Part shown: positions 1 to 31,719 of the stretch, in pieces | Position numbering within the stretch: position 1 is the first letter of the stretch | Layout: every line of letters starts with the position of its first letter | Source of the DNA: Balanoglossus misakiensis | Taxonomy: Eukaryota; Hemichordata | NCBI GenBank assembly: GCA_040954595.2 | Contig: CM082593.2 | Span: forward strand, 7,130,001-7,194,000 | DNA length: 64,000 nt | Direction of reading: 5' to 3' | The notes under the pieces: model-generated | Databases searched by the model: none | What the model was told of the DNA's origin: nothing | Seen by the model: the letters and a program-made list of their open reading frames with translations, nothing else | Translations under genes and position numbers: made by a program

Positions 1-1883
1 CCACAGGAGAGAACAGAGACATTCTGGGGAAACCCATGCAGACATTGACACAACATGCAGATAAGGTACCCTCGGCCACACATCGGCCATCTTAGCTCGA
101 TAAACTAGCAAAAGCCCAATTCCAGATGATTTCATGTCATCATAAACATCTGAGCCAATAAGATGACTAGATTTCTATTTACATGCAAATGAAGACACTG
201 TTCATTAAACAGAACAACTGATTGGCTGGTTCCTTTGACTGGCCATTTGCATGACCCCTCTATGACCTTTATCCTGGTATTTTGGTTCATAGCAAGTTTT
301 TTTAATTCTTAGTAGCAAGTTTATCTCATCTTGGGTTAAAAGGACTGGGTTTTCCAGGCTACCACAGAGTTGATTGTTGAATTGCATGCAAACAAACAAA
401 CCTGGATGAAAGGTCACAGAGGGGTCATTGAAACAGACCAACTCGGAACCATTGCAAAGCTGTGACGAAAAAAATGGTGATGGACACTTGCAGAAAGAAA
501 TCAATTTGGATAGGGGCATTTTGCAGGTTTATAACATGCCATTTTTGATGCGGTGGGGAGGGAATTTTTGGGGGAAAGAAGGAAAAGCTAGGGATGATGA
601 CACTGAGAGACAGGCCATCAGTGAGAAAAAAAAACATTCTAAGGAGTTGGGGGGGGACAGCAGGGATTCAGAGATAGAGAAAAACATGCTACTTGTGAGG
701 CCCACAAAAATCAAATCTGGGAAAACAAAGAAATAAACAAAGCAGACGGAACAGATTAGAAGCTGATGCTGGCAACAGTACTGCTCAGGCTGTGTTCACT
801 TGTTTTGTATTATAAGGCAGGCGAACTCTTTGCTTGATGTGCATGCTGATTTTTTTACATGTTCTCTTCTGGAAAAAAACACTGCGACGTGACAAGCTTG
901 GCTGTTATGAATGAAATCAACGATGATGTGATTTTCTTAACTGAAGTGCGGAATGAATAAAATGCATTGAAATGATATCATAATCTGAGATTAGATCTCA
1001 GGCTGCAAATATTCCACTGGGTGTGTTTTTTGTTACAAGTGTGAAGTGAATATTCAGCAGTTTTTGCCAGAGTTGACATTTCTTGCAGAGTGATAATGAC
1101 AAGGGAAAATAAACAAAAACACGTGCAGTGCAGTACACACACATATAGACAAAACAACACAAGAACATGCTACTAAAACTACACATTTCAAGTTAATTTC
1201 CCCAGACTAACTTAGCAATTTGAACCCAAGATTCTGAAATAGAATCTTGACATGCATCCAGTGTGCTGTTTCCCTCATGTAGAACTTTCGTTTTTCATAA
1301 TTCTTATAATTTATTCTGCTGCACGAAAAATATCCCTTTATTGAAGTGGGTGCAGATAAAACTGATGACTTGTTTTTCTGATGCTGGATTCAGATTGTAT
1401 CCAGTTTATTTTTCTTACTCATAAAAGTAATGCTAGTTGCCAATATTGTTAGGTTTGTCAAAATGATTATGTTGTTTCAGTTTAAACATGTCAAGTCAAT
1501 TAGGTTGATTATGTATCATCCAGCATATTTGGTTAACATATCCATCCTGGTCAGCCTTCTGCAACACCACATTGACTGACATGGAATAAGGGTGGTGCCC
1601 ATGAGTTGAAGGCAGATGACAACTATTGTCGAGTCAGAATTATGTGTCAGGAATTTTAATTTTTGCTCTGTTGGTCATGCCTGTCAGTATAGACATTAGA
1701 TAAATCGAGTGTTTAGCACAGGGTAAGATAAACCTCATGTAAGCCATGATACTAATGATGATCCATGATAATGAATTTTGAGATTTCTCTTCTGACCCTG
1801 TGCACACACGACCTTGACCTTGACCTGTGAAGACCAGCGACCGTTAGTCTCCTCATGCGCTCTTCCACAGATCGTATACTCAC
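1..1883 (-). other. Calcineurin A intron 10, incomplete
   Basis: Non-coding as far as I can see. I looked on the minus strand for the expected next exon (family motif around KEVIRNKIRAIGKMARVF) and did not find it, so the intron continues past the window edge. It holds the 178-bp fold-back element at 251-428; the rest is AT-rich with no recognised feature. Confidence 0.7.
251..428. mobile_element. Fold-back MITE-like element in calcineurin intron 10
   Basis: The ends are inverted: ATGACCCCTCTATGACCTTT at the left and, on the other strand, ATGACCCCTCTGTGACCTTT at the right. Similarity continues for about 27 bp with a few mismatches (TATCCTGGT against CATCCAGGT). The interior has no transposase. 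No clear target duplication is seen apart from the terminal AT. An open frame of about 100 codons across it on the minus strand is not convincing. Confidence 0.6.
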
Positions 1884-21210
<19,327 letters not shown>

Positions 21211-21375
21211 GGCTGATGGCTTCTAGAATTAAAGAGAGAAAATTAATTGTCCGATGGCGATGCAATCGTTGTGATCAGCCTGGATTCTCGTCTCTATACT
21301 AAAATTCTATCGGCTGCATAACCTGTCAGGATTCCGTTCGCAAGATGGCGTCAAAAACATCTCATTTGCATACTG

Positions 21376-24348
21376 ATAAAACGCGCATGATCAGTTGAAC
21401 GAAGGAGGTTTCGCTGGAAAGTTTACTTTTCAACCACAGAAAAATGAAATTTGTAATTGTATCCCAGAAAATATATTTAAAATTTCATCCTTCAAAAAAC
21501 CATCGTTTACTTAACATCACAGTACAACTTATTAAAATCAAAACCCACCATAAAGTAACCCTGGGCTGGAGACAAATTTATGAATTAGAAATTTTTTTTG
21601 TATCCAATCAGTGTTAGTTTTGACAGGTTTGACTTTAAATATATATATTTCTGTTAATTAATTTTGTAAATAAATCCCCTTTTGACAATAATCAGCAGCA
21701 TAACAACAGAAAATGAAGCGCCAAGCTATTGGTTTGCAAAAAGTGTTCACATGTAGAAAGTTTTGCATAAAGGTGAATGGCCTGAACACATGTGCAAATC
21801 AATACAGAAGGACATCTTGTTATATTTATATGTTGGATTTAAAAAAATATATTTCACCATATGGCATGTAAAACTGAACAGAGTCAATAACATGCATAAA
21901 TTGTATTAAAAATATCTTCTAAAAAATATCAGACATTATACGATGTCTCCTGATGACTATGAAGATGCTTGCAAAAGTAGAAGTCTCAATCCTGTATATT
22001 TTCAGCTTTTGATGTATTGCTGCTGTTGCCTCTCAGAGAGATGAGTTCACTATATAGGACAATTAGAAACATTGTCCTTTTCTTCGAAATTGTTCGATGT
22101 AATAGAATATGTCATAATCATGGTGTTTTAAAAAGGATGTACTTTTAGTTCAGTAGTCATTATAGATTGTTTCAAGGGCTTAGTGTTACAATCATAATAA
22201 ATCTCAAAAAGTACATTCACATACAGTTTTGTAGGTGATCCAGTTACAGTATGATAAAGTGCAGGTGTGAGGACATGGAATGGGTGTCCAGCTGACAGCT
22301 GACAGCCAGCAAAAATCAACTGGCTACTTGGCCCTTTCTTGCAGACTACTTTTCAGTAAAGTCTTCTCAAATCTCAAACATTTTGAAGTTCAAATTTGAG
22401 GCAATTAATTTATGCAGCAGTCACATTGAAAATTTTGCATGCATGGTCACCCTTAGTTTTTATCCTCAATTTTTAGAGAGGATAATCTGAAGTTGCTTTG
22501 GGGAAAAATAGGAGAAAAGTTTAAAGACTAATTTTTCAGGTGTACACTACTTAAGCACAGAGAACACAAAATACTTTGTCTATTAAAACTAAACACCAGG
22601 CTTGACCCAACAATCACTTGCCTAAAAATATTCACACTCTTTACAACTATTACCACATGTAAAAAAATCTTCATCACATCAAATAAAACCTTGTCATCTT
22701 CATTTCTCATATCGCCAAATTTCATTACTTGAAAGAGCGTAACTCGATCACGGAGAGGGTGACCTTCACATTGCAATGAGATTAAATTGTCTGTGTGTGC
22801 ATGTCCTATGATTGAGGTCAGAAGACACAGAAAGAAAGGCGACTATATAATTGATTGCTTTCTCTTCTGTATTGCGCTTTTGAGAACGTATTATTGATTA
22901 TGACTTCATTTTTCTGCCGGAAAATGTCCAACTGTTTATTGCATTCAATGGTGGATTATATAAGCAGTAGAGGTAAAAATGACTTGATTTTTATTCACTT
23001 TTTAGAAATATATTACCGCACAAGATTGGTTCCACAGATATCTTGAATATTTTAATTTCCTCGCTCAGACTACAACAATGGTATGATTACAATTCATTAA
23101 TAAAATAAACTGTAGGATTATTAAAACATACTGTTGGCGAAAACGTTATTTTCTGAAAAGTCTAATTTGACTGAAATGAAATTGTTTTAAAACTGGGTCA
23201 TCAATGTACAATGAAACAAAGAAACCAAATAGTATAATTTGCAATTTGAAAATATTCTGAAAAAAATAGTTGGTCAGCATAGGAATTAATTAATGTACCT
23301 CCACTTGGTAAGAATGTATGGGTAAAAATTTCAAATAAAAATAAATAAACTGAACAAATATTAAAAGTATATAAAAAAATTAACCTATATAAATTCAAAT
23401 TATTACTACTCTACTTTTATTTTATTATCAGAAAAAAGTGAGCGTGAGTTTAAAAACTATTAAATTGATGGGTCTCTGTTTTGAGTTATTCAATATTCAA
23501 TTAGTAGGTACTTATCTGTGTCATGTATAGTATTCCTTCGATACACTGTCAGAGATAAACTCAGTCTGAGACATCAAGATGAATAATTTATACACACCAC
23601 TGTTTGCTGAATTAACTAATATGCTGTGTTGTCTAATTTGCATGCTGTGCCTGTATTGGAGCAATACAATCATTTCTAATTTATGCATGCCCATATATGG
23701 TCACAAGAGTGTCGAAGTGCCATCAACTCTCAAATATGAGTTCTTGTTAATGATGTATCGCAAAAAGTTTATCCAATTTCTTGTTTTCAAGTAAACTATA
23801 AACCAAATCAAATAAAATTTAATATACTCAATTTAACGAAAATTCAAGGTATTCCTTTTTATGAAAATGAATGCTTCATGAGTCAGTCATTGATGAGAGA
23901 TACTTGTGCCGGTAAACATATAGTATCTTCTACTGGTGATTTAAAAAATGCAAACATACATTTCTCCTTCATTTCCATTCCATTTGATAAGATAGGGTTC
24001 TAAACGACAGTCAACAAGGTGAGCATTAATAAATTGCATGATATAAAAAAAATAATCTCTGAGTATGAGCCATCCTGGAAGGGATATACATGTAGATATG
24101 CTTTGAAAATGTTCCTGATTGCTAATTGACTTAAAATGAATGCATACTCATACTCTACAGATCAGGTGAAGTTTCACATGACAACTGTAAACATTTGAAA
24201 CACGTCCAGATATGATGACCCTTCAGTGTTCGTTGACTTCTTCCTTTGTAAATTCAACCCCCCCCCCCTTCCTTGAATATTTTCTTAACACCTGTTTGAG
24301 AGGCAGAGAGGGGGGGGGGAGAGGGAGAGAGAGAGAGGGGGGAGAGGC

Positions 24349-24383
<35 letters not shown>

Positions 24384-27300
24384 GAGAGAGACAGGCAGAG
24401 AGAGAGAGAGAGAAAGACAGACAGATAGACAGAAAGAAATGACCGAAGGTCATTCTGACACAGATACATCTTCTGCACCGAACTGTTAGGAAAAATTAGA
24501 ATGAGTTTGATTAATATTCAAGTACCAGCTGTTCTTAATTATAATGAACTTGAATTGTTCAGCATTCGCTGTTCAACAATTTTGGGAGACTGTCATGAAG
24601 GCCACATGAGAAAGGATTCTAAAAAACCTAAGAGAAGAGATACAATGTAAAGATAAGGAAAAGAGGAAATTTAGACTAAGGAATGAAAATAAATAATCAA
24701 ATGATGATAAAGCAGATATGAAACCAGTCTGGATGAGTCAGATAAGAGTAAATGGTACCTGGTAAAAAAAACTACTGACATCCCAGCAAGTTTGCATTCT
24801 TTTAATCTATCCTTTGAATACGGAATGATTGTTGTCATAAACCCCCTCCAAAAAAGCAAACGACCAGAAATACAATTTATATTTACTTTCCCGTTCTCAT
24901 GCAGATCATGGAGATGTGTCTGCTATTCACACCTGCAAATTTAATTTATTTTTCTTCATGTGAAACATGATCTATCATGAAAATAAATGAACTCATAATG
25001 ACTGGCATAGTCAAATGAGTAAAATACACTAAGAAGCAAATCTTTTCCTGGCTCTGTTTACCAAATAAAATAATTATTGGTAATTTCTCTATTTATAAAA
25101 TTTCACAGTTTCTTTATTTAACATTTCAACTTTTGTTTACATTGGTCTGGTATCTGACCAAATTGTTTTAATAGGGATCTTTTGTTGTTGTCACTTAACA
25201 ATGATAATTTGAAAAAAATTGAAAACAAGAAACAAACAAACAAAAAATAAAATAGCTTGGATTAAAATTATTACCACATCCTATTTACTAAACAAACTTG
25301 TGATTTATAATATACAGAAACTAAGATGAAAATTTTGTAATAATTGGAGCAAGAGACAAAAAACTTGCACAAGAGGGGGAAAAACATCAGAAGTGCTTCG
25401 CTATAAAATTACATAATAAACCTAACATTTGCAAATCTATTTGATGCAGTGTAGGGATTTTTCTCGGCGCAGACAATAACACTGAAGTATTATCTCCGGG
25501 CGACTCGAGTCTACAAGGGTTTATGTAAATGATACCAATTCAAGAGGTTTTTTTACTGTAATCATCATAGCACACTAACAAGTGACTGACATCTTAAAGT
25601 AGGTCTATATAACTTGGAAATTCCGTCCATTTGACCTGTCATTGAGACTATTATTGTAAAAAACCTGATCGATAATTGTTCTGTGCTCTTATGACCTCCT
25701 AGTTTTTTACTGCTCAAATGTAATTTCTTTTCTTGGTAATGCGATACACACACAGGGTTCTGTGTTTTTATGTATTAATGATTTATTTCTGATGTGTATA
25801 AACGATAACACTGAAATATGATATTTCTAAATGTCATCCAAATTGTTCTATAATCATTATTCTCCGTTCAAGCATCCGGAGTCCCTAGCATGCCAGGACA
25901 AAAATAAATCTTTCTTGACTGTGCACAAATGAATGTACTCTTAAAGAAAACATTTCCATGAAATGCAATTTAGTTATGCATATTCAATATGTTTGCAACT
26001 TTTCTGCAATATTTTGTTCAAAATATAAAGCAGGTATAATTTGCATTTCCTGCCTTCGCAAACCTAAAAGTTAATCACTGATCAATGGATACATGTACAT
26101 GTACTATGGAGTTCTTACAACATGTGTATTCAAAAACCACAGTCGTCAGTTTCTATGGAAACATATCAAACAAGAATTTTGTCACGTTAGTTTCATGCAT
26201 GAAAAATGGTCTCATGATGATGTACTATTATTAAAGGCAGAAATATCAGAAACGGTCTTCACTAAAATGGCAATTTTATGTCAGAAATGCGGTTTCAAAA
26301 TCTTTTAATGGAAAGAGCATTATGTAAGGCTACACCTGTCATGGAAGTGAATGAGGTCAAGTGTACACAGTACAATTTCATAAAGACAATGCTCTGTGTA
26401 AAATTCGAGAACTCTTCTACATTAATGGCAAGATGTCACTTTGGCACATTCATCTCGATTTGCAGAGCAATTCCTACTCAAGACAGGTTTGTGGAATTGA
26501 GCTAGGCAATCAAAACCCAAGGGCTGCTTGGAAGTGTTCATCCAATCCATGAAAAGAGAAACAAATACAAAGCAACCATGATGATGATGATGATGAGAAA
26601 AAGAATTCACCAGTGGACAATAGCTTGCCGTTGTTTGCTGTGCAAATATTGAAAACATCCTCCCCTGGGGTAATCAACTTTGTATTGTTTGATCGATTAA
26701 AGACAATTGCTTGTGTAGGGTCCACTCATTATTGGAACCGACTGATGCATTCTCATCTATTTCATCTACACTAACCGATGATCCTCAAAGTGCAAATTCA
26801 ATGCCCTAACTACGGTTGCTATGTAATACAATAATACCAGGAACACTTGCTTGGTAGACATGTTTTTTAAACGTCTGAATGTAATTTGTTTAAATGTATA
26901 TTTTATATTTATTATTTATTATTTTCGAAGTCAAAATTTTAAATGTCAAAATCATGGTAGAGTTCTTTTGATTTTGTCCTATTAAAAATATTAATATATT
27001 ATAGCAATTAATTTCTCTTAACATAATTTTTAATATCTCATATTTTAACAAGACTATACTGGAGTGATATAGTCCAAGCCAGGTAATATATATCCATGTG
27101 TGTAAAATCCTTTTGCCGAAAATATTTTTATTAATGCCTTTCTGACTGATGTACACTATGAATAAATATTAATGCGTGTGCACCAGATACAATGACCATT
27201 ACAGTCACCTGTGTGCTGTATTCTTTTTGTTCTGAAAAAATCTCTTTTTAAAATGATCTAAAGAGCATTATGGTCACATATGTGCACACTTTATGAACTG

Positions 27301-28294
27301 AAATAATTTTTTTTGCATAGTCTGAAGGACATTAGTCACCTGTGCATAACTGTTTTATTATGGAATAATTTTTTGTTGTAATCCGAAAAATAATTATGGA
27401 CTATTCTGTTGAAAGAACATAATCATAATGCTTACTAATGCAAGTATTTTTCATTCTGATTTTGCAAAATTATTTTTATTAGGTCTAGTTGAAAATTTGT
27501 AGAGTAAAATGTTGTGATTTTTTCATCAATGGGAAATGGAAATGGAATGATATAGTATAGATTTTGTGTCTCTATGTGCACGACCAGTTGTAACAGTCGC
27601 TGTGAATGAGTAATTTCACTCTAATTCGAAATGGGACTGAAGATGCGGCTTCTAGAGATGCGTTTAAGAATCAATTGCTGTAATTATGGTGGCGGAGATT
27701 GTTCATTGGTGTGAGAAGGCTATTATTTTATCAGCTGCCAACTAATGTATAATCCCCTAGTGAACCAAGCAGTGTGACAAATAGCCTTGGCCTTGTTATA
27801 ATGACAACACTAAGCTAGAACATAGCTTAAGGAACAGAATTTCAGAAATAAAAAATAGTCCTCCAAAAATTTTAATTATTTGCTATTTTAAGTGTCAGGA
27901 GTCTTTTTGATAACAAAGAAGAAAACAGGCTGTTTTCATACAAATGTAAATTTTCTCCAGAAATTTGCGGCCAGTAAATTTCAAATTATATAGAGACAAT
28001 TTGAGACAATTTTGCTGTATCATTCAAAGCTTTCTTCAGTGACCTTTAATTTGCATTTAAGAGAAAAATTATCTGAGGTTGCCTAGAGAAAGACATGAGA
28101 AAAATTTTAGGATTTTGATTTTCAAGGCACATATAATGCCACAGTTCATTGCCAGAATAAAAGTGGCTTATAAAACTATAGTCTACTCCCTTTGATGTAC
28201 AGATGACAGCTGACTGACTATCAACTGGCAAAATTAATTTACAGGCTTGTTTGAGGGCGCTGTTCACTGTCATTGACGTTGTGGGAACCACTCC
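21376..28294. other. AT-rich intergenic region
   Basis: Between the calcineurin start and the ASB 3' region, with no convincing gene on either strand. It contains the GA/GACA microsatellite at 24305-24437 and a GAT run near 26578-26593. Many poly-A/T runs and short open frames without coding character. Confidence 0.7.
24305..24437. repeat. (GA)n / (GACA)n microsatellite
   Basis: Purine-rich tract: a G run, GA runs, about nine GACA units, then GA and GACA again. Open frames across it on both strands (Ser/Leu/Cys-rich or Arg/Asp/Gln-rich) are artefacts. Confidence 0.9.
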
Positions 28295-28705
28295 TTTCCA
28301 TCCAGTAACCGTAGGTAATTTGCATATCGCAGCTTTTGATATGTGATGTCAATCAGTGGGCGGAGCTCAATGCAAATTTATAGCTTACCATCCAGTAGAA
28401 TGAGGTCCGTAACTACTGTAAAACACTTTATTTTCGTGAGTTGAAATTTTCGCGTTCTCTTATTTTATTCACTGCATCGTTATCTGCAAAAAAAAATTAC
28501 ACGACTTTTTATTTTCATGCTATTTTGGCTCTCGCGTATTTCGAGAAAATTTATTGCTCGTGAAAATTAAGTGTTTTACAGTATTTTCCATCCAGTAGCC
28601 GTAGGTATTTAGCATATCAAAGCTTTTGATTTGTGACGGAGGGGAACTCAAATGCTAATACATGTACATTTGTGTATAGCGACCAACCAATAGAATGAAG
28701 CCATT
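28295..28705. repeat. Duplicated ~115-bp block split by a TA-flanked MITE
   Basis: Block 1 (about 28295-28410) starts TTCCATCCAGTAACCGTAGG and block 2 (about 28587-28705) starts TTCCATCCAGTAGCCGTAGG. Both continue with GCATATC-AGCTTTTGAT-TGTGA and end near AGAATGA. Between them is the 170-bp inverted-repeat element at 28414-28583. Confidence 0.65.
28414..28583. mobile_element. TA-flanked MITE (CTGTAAAACACTT ends)
   Basis: The left end TACTGTAAAACACTTTATTT and the right end, on the other strand, TACTGTAAAACACTTAATTT match for about 27 bp with two mismatches. Terminal TA is consistent with a TA target duplication. It has no coding capacity. Confidence 0.75.
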
Positions 28706-29518
28706 TCTATTTTCCATCTAGTATGTTCTTTATAAAACTCAGAAACGTCATTTTAGCCGTTTATGAACAATTGTAAATTGGAGGTGTCCGTGAACTTTTA
28801 GGAACGCACCACAATATTTGCACACTGGCCTCTAGGGGGCGCCATTCAAGGTGTCGATCCAGCGTTCATACATAAACAAGTACATGTACATGTATACATG
28901 TACAAGACAACAGGATGAGAGAATAAATATCACTTCCTTTTGAAAGTACTTTAATCAGTTTCCACTTTTGGGTAGTATACAAAGAATGACATGTTACAAA
29001 GCTAAAAAGTGAGATCTAATTGGTGACACATGTAACTTCACAATAATGCTTGTACACGTATCATAACATGAATGTGCGAGGATATAGCATCACTGAAGGA
29101 CAACTAAAAACATGTAAACACATACATGTACACGCACACAACATACACCAACATTGTAAAAAAACACCAGGTGCATACTACTGGAAACATTTCTCAACTT
29201 TGACCAATCAGTAAAATAAAATACTTTATTATTGGCTTCTGTTTGTCTCCTGTGACTGGGCTTTACTCGAGTGATGTAGTGATATATGCACATGTTTGAC
29301 CCTGTCTTACCAAATTACTCTGTGACTAGTTTTCGGTGAGAGTGCACTGATAAAGGAAACCACAGCTACTCAAGGCGACCATCTTTCTGATGTACTATGT
29401 ATGTATTTTACATCTGAATCCAAAAGATGCATCACCAGAACACTGTGTTTCATTAATTTAGCCATTTCACTCTGTTGCACCTCCCAAGTCTAACTTCAGA
29501 AAAAACAATCAAAATATT

Positions 29519-29524
29519 TTTATT
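29519..29524 (-). promoter_or_regulatory. Candidate poly(A) signal of the ASB gene
   Basis: AATAAA on the minus strand, about 1.05 kb after the ASB stop, followed by a U/GU-rich stretch (TTGATTGTTTTTTCTG). Weaker alternatives are ATTAAA near 30317 and AATAAA at 29224-29229. The true 3' end cannot be decided from sequence. Confidence 0.3.
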
Positions 29525-30109
29525 ACTCTGAAGGTAACTAATATTTACCTTTCTGATGACTAATGAAAGCAGTTTGATTCCCAGACATGCAGCTAGAAGC
29601 CAGTTTGACCTCTAAAACATCCCCTCCATATACATACTGCAAACTATTGTGACATCTTGGTTATACACTGGAGTGTATAACAGAGAGATAGACAACTGAT
29701 GAAATGTATATGGGAACTGCATCATACAATGTACAAAACTCCCTGAAAGACAGACACTGTGAGAAATCTATATTTCTTTGGGGTAAAAACAAAATATGAA
29801 CAGAAATAATAACACTTGATTTTAAAATATAGGGAAGCAAGGTTAAAAACATTTCCATAGAATTACTATTTAAAATGCTCCACACCTAACATCCTGGTAA
29901 AATCAAGAAACATACAACAGTGCTAGTTATAAACTATGAACAGATTACTAAAAAAGACTATGTGTTCTAGGAATAAGTTACATGTAACTTACATGGCAGG
30001 ATACCTACGTCACGTCTTAGTCCTGCTCAAAAACTTCAAGACAGTTTGAATGAGGATTAAAAGCTTAAACCACTATCAGAAATTCCCCGGGAGAATTTCT
30101 GTCTCTTCA

Positions 30110-30292
30110 CAATGTGATTAAAATCAGATGTAGAGTTAGGTGCCTTCTTTACACTAGCTGATTCTTTGCTGTTCTGTTCAGAATGGGCCCGGGGACAGCC
30201 AAGACAGAGAACGGAACAGCCAAAGTCAAGAGAAAAGAATAGCCAAAAGTATCAGCAGCACCTAACTCTACATCTGATTTTAATCAGATTAT
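30110..30292. mobile_element. hAT-like MITE in the ASB 3' flank
   Basis: About 30-bp inverted arms (GATTAAAATCAGATGTAGAG then TTAGGTGC) with one mismatch beyond them. The flanking direct repeat is TCTCTTCA (30102-30109 and 30293-30300); 8-bp duplications are typical of hAT elements. It lies 280-460 nt after the ASB stop, so probably inside the 3' UTR. Confidence 0.65.
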
Positions 30293-30571
30293 TCTCTTCA
30301 AGGATGGTTCTGATAATAAATTTAATTTTTTTTTTAAATTTTCTCTGCAAGACAATACAGATGCAGGTTTAACAGATCCATGATATGGGTGCCTTGTTGC
30401 TAGAATGCCCTCTCACAAAATAGTGTCAGCAAGTACAGTTCCAATGATGGAGATCCCTGAGTGGATGGCAGTGTTCAAAAGTCAAATGCATGTAATTTGT
30501 CAATAAGAAGTGCCATTAGTCGAGAGTCTCTGCACGCGTACAGGAAAAAGAACGCCTTTGATAAATTCGTG

Positions 30572-31702
30572 CTATACATAAAATTGAATGCAAATGCTCG
30601 GTTTGAGAAGGACGTAGTGCTTGAGTCTGTCTGGCAGTGGCAACCTCCCACCCAAGTTATGACAGTGCTTGCCCAGATGCTTCCTGATGATGCACCGGCA
30701 TAGGTGTTGAAGAGTTCTCGGATTCCGGGCCAGGTAGTTGAGATTTTCGTAAAACGTGAGATTTTTCATTTGGACTTCAGCGGGCATGATGCGTATGATC
30801 GGCAGTAGGGGACGGAGGACGGCGTCGATGTAGTCGTACGCGCTGATGAGTACTGTAAAGGTGCCGAAGTTGTCGGGGCAGATGGCCATGACGACTTGGA
30901 AAATGTTCTGCCGCAGACAGATCTGCTTGATGTTGGCACCGTGATTCAGCAACGCCTGGAGGCACGAAGCCGGGTTGCTCGAATTGCTGCCTGCAGGGCA
31001 CACGACCTTTGTGACTGAAAATATCGGCGACTGGTGATAAATGTCAAGTGAGTTCGGATTGGCTCCGTGTTGGAGGAGCAGTCTGACGGCCTGCACGTGG
31101 GCCTGCTTCGACGCCAGCTGTAACGCTGTGTTGCGGAACTTGTCCGCCAGTGACGCATTTGCCCCGTGCTTCAGCAGCAACTGTATCATTGAATAGTCCA
31201 GGGGGTAGGAGGTTGCTAGGAGTAACGGCGATTCATTCTCGTGGGCTGTTCTGTTTACATCCGCTCCCGACTCGAGCAGCAGCTTCACAACGTCAGGCTT
31301 GCTGTACTGCACGGCGATGTGCAGCGGCATGTAGCCCTCCGAGTCCGGAAGATTGACGATGGCGCCGTTGGACACCAACAGCTCGACGCACGGCACGCTG
31401 TTGAACGGGCTGCGGCACGCGACGTGCAGAGCGCTGTGGTGGCTGCGACACGGCAGCAAGTTCACAGCGGCGCCGCTCTGCAGCAGAACGCGCAGACACT
31501 CGATGTACCCGCAGCAGACGGCCAGGAGCACGGGAGTTGTCTTCTTGCAGGAACACTGGTAGTCCAAATGCAGTGGTAAATCCGGCTGCCCCAGGACGAT
31601 GTTCACAGATTGTCCACTTGCAATGGCTTGAGACAGCCCGCTGCTGTCACCATTCAGAAGACAATCGTAGAACTCTTCATAAAACATGGCTTTTTCTCGC
31701 AT
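30572..31702 (-). CDS. Ankyrin-repeat and SOCS-box protein (ASB family)
   Basis: Probable substrate-recognition subunit of an Elongin B/C-Cullin 5 ubiquitin ligase. The coding region is a single exon of 376 residues. About six ankyrin repeats are visible: roughly 52-84 (TPVLLAVCCGYIECLRVLL), 88-121, 123-153 (PLHIAVQYSKPDVVKLLLES), 156-188, 190-219 (ALQLASKQAHVQAVRLLLQ) and 224-262. The C-terminal SOCS box is about 328-367: elongin-binding part TLQHLCRCIIRKHL, Cullin-5 part LPLPDRLKHYVLL. The start is the first ATG after a strong acceptor (TTCTCTTTCCAG at 31720); a second in-frame ATG lies at 31687, and no stop separates the first ATG from the acceptor, so an upstream coding exon is not excluded. 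The coding segment is much richer in G+C than its flanks, producing long shadow frames. The SOCS box resembles ASB1-type boxes, but I do not assign an orthologue. Confidence 0.9.
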   Translation of the reverse strand: MREKAMFYEEFYDCLLNGDSSGLSQAIASGQSVNIVLGQPDLPLHLDYQCSCKKTTPVLLAVCCGYIECLRVLLQSGAAVNLLPCRSHHSALHVACRSPFNSVPCVELLVSNGAIVNLPDSEGYMPLHIAVQYSKPDVVKLLLESGADVNRTAHENESPLLLATSYPLDYSMIQLLLKHGANASLADKFRNTALQLASKQAHVQAVRLLLQHGANPNSLDIYHQSPIFSVTKVVCPAGSNSSNPASCLQALLNHGANIKQICLRQNIFQVVMAICPDNFGTFTVLISAYDYIDAVLRPLLPIIRIMPAEVQMKNLTFYENLNYLARNPRTLQHLCRCIIRKHLGKHCHNLGGRLPLPDRLKHYVLLKPSICIQFYV

Positions 31703-31719
31703 TCTTACAAAATACACTC

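Noticed and set aside
1-1883. Calcineurin linker/calmodulin-binding exons
   Set aside because: Searched on the minus strand for the conserved IRNKIRAIGKMARVF region; not present, so these exons must lie outside the window.
31241-31579. Arg/Ala-rich open frames on both strands over the ASB exon
   Set aside because: Shadow frames produced by the GC-rich ankyrin coding sequence.
31703-31717. Extending the ASB protein five residues to a GTG codon
   Set aside because: GTG is not a normal animal start; ATG at 31702 follows closely, and the acceptor at 31720 marks the exon edge.
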